Source: Ophiocordyceps camponoti-saundersi (nom. inval.) (taxonomy: Eukaryota; Ascomycota; Sordariomycetes; Hypocreales; Ophiocordycipitaceae). Taken from it: DNA of 64,000 nt. The stretch lies in assembly GCA_003339415.1 (NCBI GenBank), contig PDHQ01000011.1, forward strand, positions 248,001 to 312,000. Reading direction: 5' to 3'. Made by a program: the position numbers and the translations under genes. Positions 11,138 through 22,100 of the stretch are shown one piece after another. Below the pieces are notes generated by a model. The model was not told where the DNA came from and made no database searches. It saw nothing but the letters and a program-made list of their open reading frames with translations. How positions within the stretch are numbered: position 1 is the stretch's first letter; every line of letters begins with the position of its first letter.

Positions 11138-13553
11138 ATGGCCAAGTCGGTCTGCGTCGTCGGTGAGTTGGTGTGCCTTTCTCTCTGCCCTAGATCTTTC
11201 TTGGAAACCGTGAGCGCTCACCATTCTCTTCCTTCTCTTCCCCCTCTTCTTCCCCTTCCCGCAGGCGCCGGTCCTTCTGGCCTCGTGGCCGCCAAGACAT
11301 TCCTCCACAATGCGCCCGAGGGAGCCTTTCGCGTCACCGTTCTGGACCGACAGAGCGCCGTCGGTGGCCTGTGGCCGTCGTCCGTCGCCGATCGCCATCG
11401 TCAGATTGACCCCTTGATGCTTGTCAACCAGAGCCGATACACAATGCACTTCAGCGACCTGGCCTGGGAGACTGACGCGCCTCCTGTCCCTCGCGCCTTT
11501 CAGGTCGGCAAGTATCTGCATCGCTATCTAAACCGCTACCTGACGCCGCATCCGGCCTTTGAATTGCGGTTAGATACGAATCTGGTGCGCGCCGAGCCGA
11601 GCCGCAACGCATGGGAACTGCTGCTAGAAGCCGGAGGGAGTCGAGAAATCGTCACATTCGACTACCTCTTGGTGGCATCGGGGCACTTCGGGAAGCCCAT
11701 GGCGCTGCCCGAAGCCCTGTCGCCGCCGCAGTCAATTCCCATCATCCATAGCTGCCAGTACCGCAATCTCGAGAGTCTTCTGGGCAGGCGGCCACCCGCA
11801 GACGGAAAGGTGCTGGTCGTCGGAGGCCAGATGTCCGGCGTCGAGATCGCCGGCACCATAGCTGCCCACATATCGTCGGCTGCAAACTCACCCGAGACTA
11901 CCATCACCGGCATCGAAGGATACTCGGTTCATCACATCGTTCAACGCCCTTCATGGGTTTTTCCCATCTTCACAACTCCCGAAGTGAGGACGTCTGGACT
12001 CTAGGAACCCCCCTTTTTTATCGCTTGCTAACAACGTAGGGGGGCAGCCCGAGGCCGCGGCGCCGCCCTTCCTACCCCTAGATTTCTCGCAGTATAACTT
12101 TAATAACCGGTCTCAACCACTAGCCAACACCCAAGGCCACATCGGACGAGACGCCGCTCAGACGGTTCACGCCTACTTTCACGGCACCCTGGGCGGTGAC
12201 CAATCCGTGTTTTCCCCGCTCCTTCGCGTCGACGACGAGGCCAGAAGCGAGCCGCCGTACCTGGTCGTCAGCGATTGGTATTGCGACTTCGTCCGATCTG
12301 GACTCATCACCCTCTCCAGAGGTAAGCTCAGGTCCCTCCGGGGTTCCACGGCCACCGTCTCCCCGGACGGATCCGAGGTCCACAACGTCGCCGCCGTTGT
12401 GCTTGCCAACGGCTTCGATCCGTCACCCAGCCTGAGCTTCCTCCCCGACCATATACTCCGCAAACTACACCACTCCCCTCGCCATCCAGGCCAGCCACTT
12501 GCCCTATCCTTCCACGGCACTCATCATCCACAAGTTCCAGGGCTGGGGTTCGTCGGTTTCTATCGCTCACCTTACTGGGGTGTCATGCAGATGCAGGCCA
12601 GGTTTCTTACCGAGTTTTGGTCAGAGCTGGGCACCCCGCCCGAGCCGCTACTGCGCAAGCTCGCCATCGACGATTCGGTAGACCACACTTTGGCCTTGCG
12701 AGACGATGCCCGCGTTTCGCAATTCCCCATGGGCGATTATCCATGGCTAATGCAAGAGTTCGCCGAAGCTCTGTCCATTCAGCCCGAGGCAGCCTCGCTC
12801 GAGGGGCTGCCACCGCTACCTCACAACGGACTCCCCCTCGACATGCTAACGCCCTCCCGCTACCTCTCGCCCACCGACGATGGCCCGGCCAGGGACGAGG
12901 CGGCGAGGTCGGTCCGGAACACTGTTGACGCCGCCGCCATCAGCCTCACGTCGCCCAAATTCGTCGCCCGCGCCGTCTTCCGCAGCCTCCTCGGCGGCTG
13001 GAAACTGGAGCGCAGGCTCGTCAGCAAGCTGCCGTCGCATCCCAGCGGGTATTTCAACGGTACCGCCAAGTTCCTCCTTCGCGAAGCGACGTCCGACGGC
13101 ACATGCTGCGTCGCCAACGGCGCCGCTCCGACTTCCATTCCGGACGACGAAGCTGCTCGCGGCCACAGCACCTTCGGACCGGCCATGGAATATCTCTACG
13201 TCGAAGACGGCGAGTTCAAGACGGACGCCGGTCTCGCCTTCCGGGCTACAAGACGATACATCTGGCGCTACGACGAGCGAAGAGACGTCCTGAGCACCTG
13301 GTTCGCCAGAACGGACGAACCGAGTCGAGCCGATTACCTATTCCACGAGATGGAGTTTCAGCCTCGCCGCGGTCGCGACGACGACAGCTGGAAAGCCACG
13401 GCGGGACACCTTTGCATCGACGATTACTACGACGTCAAGTATAACTTCGCCTTCAAGGCCGTCAATCTCAGCGACTGGAGCATAGAATACACGGTCAAGG
13501 GGCCGAAGAAGGACTATTCTATCCATGGAAAGTACAGCCGCGAGGCACGATAG
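11138..13553 (+). CDS. Flavin-dependent monooxygenase fused to a C-terminal DUF6314 domain
   Basis: Exons are 11138-11162 (25 nt), 11265-11983 and 12048-13553, giving 749 residues. The first intron is divisible by three and has no stop, so an unspliced frame passes through it. Residues 9-14 are the FAD-binding GAGPSG, completed only by splicing. Residues about 190-204 carry a second Rossmann motif (VLVVGGQMSGVEIA) for NAD(P)H, and LANGFDPSP matches the conserved late motif of FMO/Baeyer-Villiger-type enzymes. From about residue 552 the protein changes to a compact domain starting FRSLLGGWKLERR, with DYYDVKYNF and WSIEYTVKGPKKDY near the end; this resembles DUF6314, whose function is unknown. 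The enzyme should oxygenate a small molecule in the cytosol; no biosynthetic cluster surrounds it. The third exon uses the second of two close AGs, because the first gives an early stop. Confidence 0.8.
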
Positions 13554-14217
13554 GCCGAGATAAAGAGGGGGGATACGATGAAAGATAAAAAGGAGAGGGA
13601 CGAAAGTGAACGGGGAGAGGCAGGGCTTACATCCACATGAGGCGCCCTTGCTCTGATACATACAAGCCTCAGTCATACCCTCTCACGAACGACCGAGTCC
13701 TTGTCGTCGAGCGCGTCGGCTTCATGCGTCGACGGAACATCTGTTCTCGGCGACATCAGCCCCCCCGTCAGGTTACGAAGCCACGAAAGCACGCACTGAA
13801 ATTCACTCGACTCGTATCTCCCGTTCCAAACCCTCTTCGGCGTGGAAACTCGAGGTCAGAGGCACCAAAAAAGGGGGGGTCCGGGGACGTTAGTATCGAA
13901 GTTGCTCGAACCGTTTACCTCAGCTCGATATCCTTCCCTTTCCCCAGCCGCTACCTGGACCCGAATTCACTATCCTGGCCGACGCGATCAAGGACGAATG
14001 CCCGGCCTGCGTATGGGGAAGAAGTAGGGTCGAGGGAGGAGGACACATTACAGAGGCGAACAGGTATCGAGCGCAGGCGAAGGGTTTGTGCGCTCAGATG
14101 TGAGGAAGTTCCTGCCATTTAGCCATACTCAAAAACCTCGTGTAGTCAACAAGCAAGCGTCCTCCCATGACCGTCAAAGACGCAGGCCCCTCACCCGTCT
14201 TGTCTCACGCCCTTTCC
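13554..14217. other. Convergent 3' intergenic region
   Basis: This region lies between the 3' ends of the monooxygenase (+) and the F-box gene (-). It contains short G-rich runs and no supported coding sequence. Confidence 0.6.
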
Positions 14218-16317
14218 TCAGCGAAGCTCGACGTCAAGCCTGACAATGCCGAAAACATCCTCGACCAGGTCCACGCTGACGGTGCCGCTCATCCTGTCAC
14301 CTCTCCGGGGCCCCCTCGGTGCGAAGTAGCTTTCCGGCGACCACCCCGATGGCTCCGCTTCCCACGGACTATTGCCTGCGGCGCCGTCCAAAGCCGGGGC
14401 GCCTCCCAGCCACGCGACGTCGTCGGCCATGACCACGTCTCCGTCACTGTCGACGCGCCGGACGCTCCCGTCCCGCAGCACCTCCGTCCGGACGTAGGGC
14501 TCCGCATTGCCTGTCTCGACAGCCCATGTCTTGGCCCAGCCATCGGCGCTAAAGGCCCAGATAACCATGTCGGGCGACGACTTTAGTGCGAGCTGGGTGA
14601 GACGACGACACGTTGCTACGGGCTGGCCGGTGATGTCGATCGGGTAGTCCGCTCTGCTCTCTCCAAACAAATTCATAGGCTGAAAATAGGGTTGCCATGT
14701 CGTCAAGGCAGACCGTGGCCGTTCTCTTGAGGTAATTGACTGATCGACCGTCGCCGGTGTCGTGGCAGACATGTCATGAAAGACGTCTGGCGGCAGCGAG
14801 TAGAAGACGATCATCTGGCCGTCGGGCTGCTCTGCGGCCGTTGATGCCGCATATGCAGCCACGACGCGAACTCCGTGGCGGAGGTCGGCCCCGGCGGCGT
14901 ACAGCACTGGCGCCGGCGAGATGGCCCCCGTGGGCGGTCGAAACCACACCTTGCGCAGCAAACGAGTCAGCGAACCGACCGGCGCGTCCGTCCCGAGACA
15001 GAGGTTGCCGGTGCGAGGGTCTGTGAAGAGGATGTGATATCCGTCACTGAGCGGCACCGCTCGGTAGTGATCCGTGGAAAGGAGTCGCTGTCGAGGGTAT
15101 GCCTCTCCGGGAGGTGACCGTGACTCGGCGGTGCCGACCAGTGATACGACGGCCGTACTGGCGGTGTCGAAGAGACTAGTGCTCAGGCCTTGGAGGAAGC
15201 CGCCAATGGATGAGCCTGAGGAGTCTCCCAGCGCCGCCGCAGAGCTGATGAGCCGGAGTCTCTTGGCCGTGTCCAGGCCTCGTCTCGGAGGCAAAAAATG
15301 AAGAAAGTCGCAGGGAGAGGGGAGGGGAAACCATCTGCTAAGATCCTGGCCCGCCAGCGCATCGACCCAGTGAAGCTCGATGCCGGAGCCGCAGCCAAAT
15401 GCTACACAGTTGCGCTGTGGACAGATAGCCACGGACCGCGGCGGGTCGTCCGGGTGACAGATGCTGCGGTAGATGGACCTCTGGTTAGCCTCGAGGCGAG
15501 GCGAACAACACGGTGAGCGTTCGTGACAGACACATAGCGTCGAAAGGAAGGCAGCCGAGCTCTCTGCCGCAGGCGTGGCCGGCACCTTGGTTCCCCGTTT
15601 GATATGGCACACCATGCCCATGCGGCCGTCCATGAGGAAGGCGACAGCGTAGCGGCCGGAAGACGTGTCCATGCTGCAGGCAATGATGCGTCGGGGGCAA
15701 ACGATGGTGGTGACGGGACGCAGAAAACCCAGCGGCATGCCCTGGCGACGGCGCAAGGGGCGAGCCCATGACGAGCGTCCTGGCGGACAGACGTGGTTGA
15801 GCTCGTAGAGATAGGCGACCTGGCCGTGCGTTGCGAGTAGATAGCGGCCGCAAAGGCTGACAGTGAATGCGACGGCGCTGGAGCTGGGGCGATGCATCAT
15901 GTCTCCAAAGTCGGAGAGGCCTCTCTCGACAAAGACCCGGCCCTTTGGATCGGCGAGGTTACACTCTCGGGAAATCCACTTGCTCATGACATGCTCGCTG
16001 CTCTGCTGCAACGGTCCGACCATGCTGGTGTTGATGGGCGACAGGATACGCAGGATGCTGCTCTACCATCCGCCCCTCCTGAGCATCTCGACGAGCAGCA
16101 ACTGGTGAAGGCTGGCGAGGAACCAGGCCCGGCAAGTGTGGCGGGCAGAGTTGAAATCGATGGGAGAGAGGAAGAGGAATATGTGCTGCAACAACTCATT
16201 GGGCAGCCGCATCGAGCTGGGCCGAGCCGCCGAGTTGTCATCGTCCTCCATCTCAGCCCCCAAAGGCGACCCAACTTGGCCGGAGACGGGCACCACGACG
16301 GCCACCGATCTGTCCAC
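14218..16317 (-). CDS. F-box protein with propeller-like C-terminal region
   Basis: Minus-strand exons are 16317-16067 and 16024-14218, giving 685 residues. An F-box is clear at about residues 36-80, beginning [20 protein letters not shown] and followed by [11 protein letters not shown]-box proteins recruit substrates to SCF ubiquitin ligases through Skp1. The rest contains several beta-strand-like stretches ([54 protein letters not shown]) reminiscent of degenerate WD-type propeller blades that would bind the substrate. The two parts are joined by an intron of only 42 nt (16066-16025, GTAGAG donor, CACCAG acceptor), needed to bypass an in-frame TAG. A start at 16251 (MEDDDNS) is a reasonable alternative. 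The substrate is unknown. Confidence 0.75.
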
Positions 16318-16993
16318 GAGGGCGGGCCGCTGCGAAGAGCGCCGCTTGGCGCGGGTGCTGGCGACACCGCGCGAGACGAGGATTTGCGAAGACGTTTTGG
16401 CGGCTTCAGGAGGTGATCATAGGGGGCGAGAAGGGGGGTGTGGCTTGACTCGGCATAGGATACAGAGAGGAGAGGGCGGGAGAGGGCAGGGGAGGGAGAG
16501 GGCAGGGAGACGGTGAATCAAGAGATGGAAGAGAAAATCAATCTCGGCGATGAAGGTGCGAGAGACGAGGCCACAACTAGGATAGCGGGATGATGCTTAG
16601 GGGGAGGTTTGGCCAAGTCTTCTAGTGTCCTGTCGCGAAGAGCCATCATCATCACCCAGAGCCGCTCCTTTGAGTCGCTCCTGTGAGTCTCGTCCTCGCA
16701 CCTTCCCACTACCTTACCTGATCTGAATCTCAAAGAAACGGATTAGGTAATGGGGAACCTGTGAGTAAACAGGTCGGCAGAGGCAAGCACTATGGATCGA
16801 TACTGCCCGTTGATCGCATCTCATCTGCCAAGTACTAATAGCCCTGAACCGGATGTAATAAGAGGTATCTTCATCAATGTCTTCTCTCCTAAACTGTACA
16901 TGCAGCGTGCCTCTGTGGAAAACCGGCAAGGCATGTCTTCGTCCGTCCAAGCGTCATATCATATATCATGTGCCTCGTTCTTATCCATAATTA
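16318..16993. other. Short intergenic region upstream of F-box gene
   Basis: This holds the promoter side of the F-box gene and the 3' flank of the CSC1-like gene, both on the minus strand. A purine-rich tract (GGAGAGGG-type) at about 16465-16510 would be a CT-rich leader on the minus strand. No coding sequence is supported. Confidence 0.55.
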
Positions 16994-19744
16994 CTACCTT
17001 CTCTCTCCCCGACTGTTATCGGCCCAGACGTTGTCGTCCCCGATGCCAAGCGATCGGTCTGCCTCGGGCAAGATCAACGTCGGACGAGGTGGATGCGCCT
17101 CGGCCGGCTCCTCTCCGGGTGACACCGGCTGGGGCGCATCCTTGTAGATCCAGGGTCGCGGGAGCCTGCATTCCTGTCAGTCGGCCTGGCACACGCTAAG
17201 GGGGGACTCTAAGGGGGCGTGTCAAGCTTACGGTGTGACAAGGCTCGGGTTCACAAAGATCAAATCCTTCTCCCTGTATTCGTCCAGAGTGCTCTGCCTC
17301 CTGACCAATCCTCGCAGTGGCTGCGACTCGTCGTCGGCGCCGGACACCTCTTCAGTCGACTGGCCACCTCCAATGGCTCTCAGCGCGATGTACTTGGTCA
17401 GGGGCTCAAATCGTCGTTTAAAGTAGTAGCTGTACCAGATTGTGAATGGTATCAGCGGTAGCACCGTCACTGACTGCACAAACGCCGCCAACGAAGCAAT
17501 CTGCCCGATCATGACAACTTCGAACACGACGAGACCGATGATGATGCGGAGGCATATTATGCGCCATGCGCCGCCTGTCGCGTGCTGGGGCTGATCCATG
17601 GCATACAGCACCATGTACTTGAACGTGAGATGTCCGAGAATGAAGTATATGGTGCCGAAGACGAGGATGGCAAACCCCCACATCAACACGCTGTAGATGA
17701 CGCACAGGTTGAACACAAGCAGCGCCGTCGGTAGGTAGAACCCATACTGGAACACGGGCGGCTTCTGGAGCTCGGCAAAATCCCGAGGCGTTGAAGACAT
17801 GAAGCGATAGATGGGGTAGAGGAAGACGCTGCCGACCTCGAGAATGCGAAACGGCATGAGTCCAACTCCCTGCAGCATGATGAAGTTGATGTAGAAGATG
17901 GAAAGGTCCTCCACGTCGGCCGCGATAGCTGCTGGGATTTTGCTCGTGTCCTTGAGCAGCTGCTGCAAGACGCTCCAAAAGTCGAAGCCGGTGCGCGAGA
18001 CGGCGAAGACGAAAAAGGTGTTGAAGAAGGTGAAGAAGAAGTTTTTAGATATCACCGACAGCTCGACATCGCCCTGCGACATCATGCCTTGGTGATTGGA
18101 AAGCCAGTCGTAAAGGTACGGCACGGCCACGTTGAGCAGCGAAACGACGAGCGTCGGCAGACCGTTTTGAAAGAGCGAGTAAATGATTGGGTGGTGCGTC
18201 AACCACTTGGAAAACGACGGCAGAACCGTTTTGATCGTGCAGACGCTGAGCCACGACGCGAGAAGGGCCGTGGGAAAGATCCAGAGCAACGTCAAGACGG
18301 TGATGAACAGGGTGATGCCCCACGACTTGAGCCTGCGGATGCCGCGCGGAGAGTACGTGTTTTTCCATACCAGATCCGATGGCGACGGAGACAGCTTGGT
18401 AAGGAAACAGCCAGGTCGAGGGTCTATCCTGGCCTGGACCACCATCTGACACGACGCGACCGTATCCATGGTCACCAAGGCCATGTCGGTAGCCGCGTAT
18501 TCCTGTTTGCGGGCCTCGGACACCCTCTCGTCTAGTCGACGAAGCCTCTCCTCGTAGTAATCTATCGCATCGACTCTCCGCCTGCGCAGAGAGAGAGGTC
18601 CATACCAGATGTTGATCCGAGGCCGGTCGCCTTCAATAACATGAGGCTGGTTCGGGTTGCTGGCGAGCAGGCGGCTACTACTGTCAGGCTCCTCAGCGTC
18701 GTTGGCGAGACTCGCGTCATGCGTCTGGGTAGAATCGCTGTGCTGCTTCGTGACGGTCTGCTGTTGTTTCAGATATTTAGCCCAGGCCGCCTCGAGCTGA
18801 CGCAGGATTTGATCGCGATGTGCGATCAGGGCATCAAGTTTCTTCCAGTTTCGACACAGCGCAACAGAGTCGACGAGACCGATTCCGAGCCCTTCGATCA
18901 TCTCCTTCAGCTTCTCCTCAGACCGATACTCCAGCGGAATACCCGTCAGGCGGAATGTGCGGTCCGTGATTGTAGATTGCGATCCAAGATATTTTTGTCT
19001 CAGTCCAATGATGCGGAAAGTCTCCCGGTTGATAAAGTACAGAGTCAGGCCGACGAAGAAGTACGTGAAAACAACATATGCCCATAAGTAGGTGCGGACG
19101 CGGCTTTTATCTTCCCCCGATCCGGGAAGCGCGTCGAACGCGAGAGACTGGCCATATAGAGGACGTCGAATGGGACCGTAGAGGTCATGGTAATTGGCCG
19201 TGGAACTGCCATTGCCGCGATCGTCTCCGATGCCAAGTTGGAAGTCGCGATAGTGGGAGTTGATGGGCCAGAGTACGACGACGGCGAAGAACGCCATGGT
19301 CATGAAGAGTCGAATTGACATTTTGAAGAAAGCCAAGAACTGTAGGTCCCTGTCAGCCATGTAGCGCATCCACCCACAGCAAGACGTACGACAAAGGCGT
19401 CGAGCCCGGCAGAGGCCAGGACTTGTTCATCCGTGACCCTCAGTAGATGAGGAATCCAGCCGAAGCACGTGTTGGAGAGGGCCGGAGGGGCCATGTCGGC
19501 ATCGAGACGGCGCTTGCGCGCAGAGTAGAGAGCGGGCCATCGAGGGCGTAGGATCTGCAAACTTGACTGTCAGCATCGCGCGACGCACGAGATAGGCTCG
19601 CCGACTCACGCAAAAGGCTATGAGTGCAGAGATGCCGAGGATCAGTGAGAGGATAAGCTGGACCTCGAGGTCCTTTTGGTTCTTGGATGGCGGCTTGACG
19701 TAGTCCTCGGGGTTGCACGTCTCATTCTTTGTCGCCTGAAGCAT
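16994..19744 (-). CDS. CSC1/OSCA-like calcium-permeable osmosensitive channel (RSN1/DUF221 family), 4 exons
   Basis: Minus-strand exons are 19744-19610, 19554-19390, 19339-17232 and 17165-16994, giving 859 residues. The N terminus has one TM helix (VQLILSLILGISALIAF), then the conserved DEQVLASAGLDAFVFLAFFK stretch and further helices (RSN1_TM). A cytosolic domain with the typical RTFRLTGIP and the LEERVSEARKQEYA-like coiled segment follows (PHM7_cyt), then a multi-helix pore region (RSN1_7TM) with ITLFITVLTLLWIFPTALLA and FNTFFVFAVSRTGFDF. The last exon supplies the usual PRPWIYKDA motif and an acidic tail; without it the protein would end falsely at 17228. The family conducts Ca2+ and other cations under membrane tension. 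The start codon is only about 90 bp from the outer edge of the retrotransposon, so the promoter may have been displaced or altered. Confidence 0.85.
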
Positions 19745-19833
19745 TCTGCCTCATCCTTGGCGACTCCCGGCGGAGTCGCGGACGTGGACAGTAGGGTGTA
19801 TCGGCGCCTGCGTGAGTGATGAGCAGGATAAGG

Positions 19834-20270
19834 TGTTGACAGAGGTGCTGTTGATGTTGTTGACTCGGCGAGATTCCGTGCCAGGGGAACGCATTAAGCT
19901 GACTAAAGGTATCAGAAAGGAAGGACCCACTTAGCCCCATACGACTATAAATAATCACAAGACCTAGAAAGAAAACTCTATTACCCCGATATAATTATTT
20001 AGATTCCCTAGTAACGATAAAATAATCCTACTTAGTATATTACTAGCTTAGAAACTAGCCTCTTTATTATTAAGAGCTTTCCCTCTAAGATCCGCTATTT
20101 TTTATATATATAAGGAAAACCTCTAAGCTTAAAAGTTAAAAGCTAAACTTTTTAGTTTATATATATATATACTTACTTTTTTATTTTTATATATATAAAT
20201 TAATTACTTTACTTATTTTTTATTTTATATAACTTTCCGATTTTAGTAAAATCTTTTTAAAATTTTAATA
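19834..20270 (+). repeat. 5' LTR of the Copia element
   Basis: The segment from about 19905 to 20270 aligns base by base with about 26998-27361 once C/T and G/A transitions are allowed. The outer 70 bp (starting TGTTGACA at 19834) aligns only partly with the other LTR, so the exact 5' edge is uncertain; a TG at 19899 is the alternative. The outer ~120 bp retains many CA/TG dinucleotides, while the inner part is fully RIP-mutated. Confidence 0.75.
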
Positions 20271-22100
20271 ATTAAAAACTATATTAATTAGCTTTATTAT
20301 ACGCGCTAAAATATAAGATATCGGTCTCTAAAAGAAATATCCTAAATAAGATAAGTAAAATTAAGATTTTTACGAAATTAATTAAAAATAATAATTAAAA
20401 ATACTAAGATTACGTTTTTAAAACTTAAGCTAAATTTAAGGAGCTATAAAAATATATCTTTACTAATAGAAGTTTTTAGGATATTAAACTAATTCGCTTA
20501 AAATTAGATATAAAAATATATAAATAAATTAATATTTTAAGGATAGCTTAAGAAGTATTTATTTAAGATTATAATTTCCTAAAAGCTAAATATTAAGAAA
20601 AATATAATAAATAGGAAAAAGTAAAAAAATATAATAAAAACTTTCGGGCCTAAATTTAAAAAACCGTAAATTTTTAATAATTCTTTTTATATTATAAAAA
20701 AAGTTAAATAGTAAAAATATAATATAAGATTTTATAAGCGGAGGTTAAGATTTTAAATAGAAAATATTATCGTAATTTTCTTATAAAATATAAATTAGCT
20801 ATAAATATTAAGGATTACTAATCTTTACTAAAAAATTAATATATTTAATTTTATAATTAAAAGAAGAATATTAATATTATAAAATCTAAAAGATTATTTT
20901 AAATAAATAATAATTTTATATAAATAATTTAATTTTATAATATAATTTACTTATACTTATATATATAAACTTAGATAACTTATTTTAAATAAGCGAACGA
21001 ATATAATAGAAAAGGTTTCTATATTATAGATTTTACTAATAATTTTATTTATTATTTAAATATAATATTAGCTATTATAATAAAATATTTAAATAACGGG
21101 GTATTTTTAAGATTTAAAAATAAAAAGGAAAAGATTAATTTTAAAAGAAAAAATAAGGAAAAGAATAAATCCGATAATTATAAACTAAAATATAATAAAA
21201 ATAACTAAAAGAAAAACTATAAAAAAAGAGGAAAAAGAGATAATTACCGTAATAATAATCGCTACGAAGAAAGATAGAATAATAAATATTATAATAATAA
21301 AAATTAAAGTTAAAATAAAAAAAAAAAGCGGAATTTTAAAAAATATTATAAGTAAGCCTTAAAAAATTAATATAATCTATATAAAAGATTTAGATATAAG
21401 AGGGATTATTACTTTTTACTATAAAATAACGCTTTATTATAATAATAAAGCTTATATATATTAAAAATCGCTAAGGAAAATACTTAGAAATAGGGCTTAA
21501 ACTTAAAAAAAATTAAAAATAGTAAAATTAAGTCTAACTTTTTCTACTCCTTTTTATATCTCTTTTATAAAAAAGGTTATATTATAATAACTTTTTTTCT
21601 TAAAACCTCCTCTTACGTAATATTCTCTATTATAAAATACCTACTATATTATTTAATAATTCTTAACTTAGGTATAACGATCTATATTTTTAATAACCGC
21701 GAATAATTTATATAATTTTATAGCCTAAACCTCGGAGATTTTATTTAAATAGGGGATAATAAAGTTCTTATTAAAAAATATAGTAAAGTAAATATTAAAG
21801 TACTAATTAGAATAAAAATAACGCTATTAAAATTATAAAATATTATATATTACTAAGATTTTACGTATAACTTAATATTTTACTAACTATTAAGGTTTAA
21901 AAAAATATAATAGGATAATAACCTTAGTTAAGAAAATTTAATATTAAAAATAGTAAATAATAAAATTATCGTAATTATAAGACTTATCTATAACTAATTT
22001 ATCTTAGAATATATCCTAAAATAAATAAATTATATATTATTCGTAATAAGGCGAAGGAAATATATATCTTATACCCCTTAGAAAGTAAAAAAATTAGTAA
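20271..22100 (+). pseudogene. Probable gag/protease part of the Copia element, unreadable
   Basis: By position this segment between the 5' LTR and the pol motifs should have encoded Gag and protease. It is full of TAA/TAG created by mutation of CAA, CAG and TGG codons, and I could not recognise a zinc knuckle or protease motif with confidence. The assignment rests on order alone. Confidence 0.35.
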
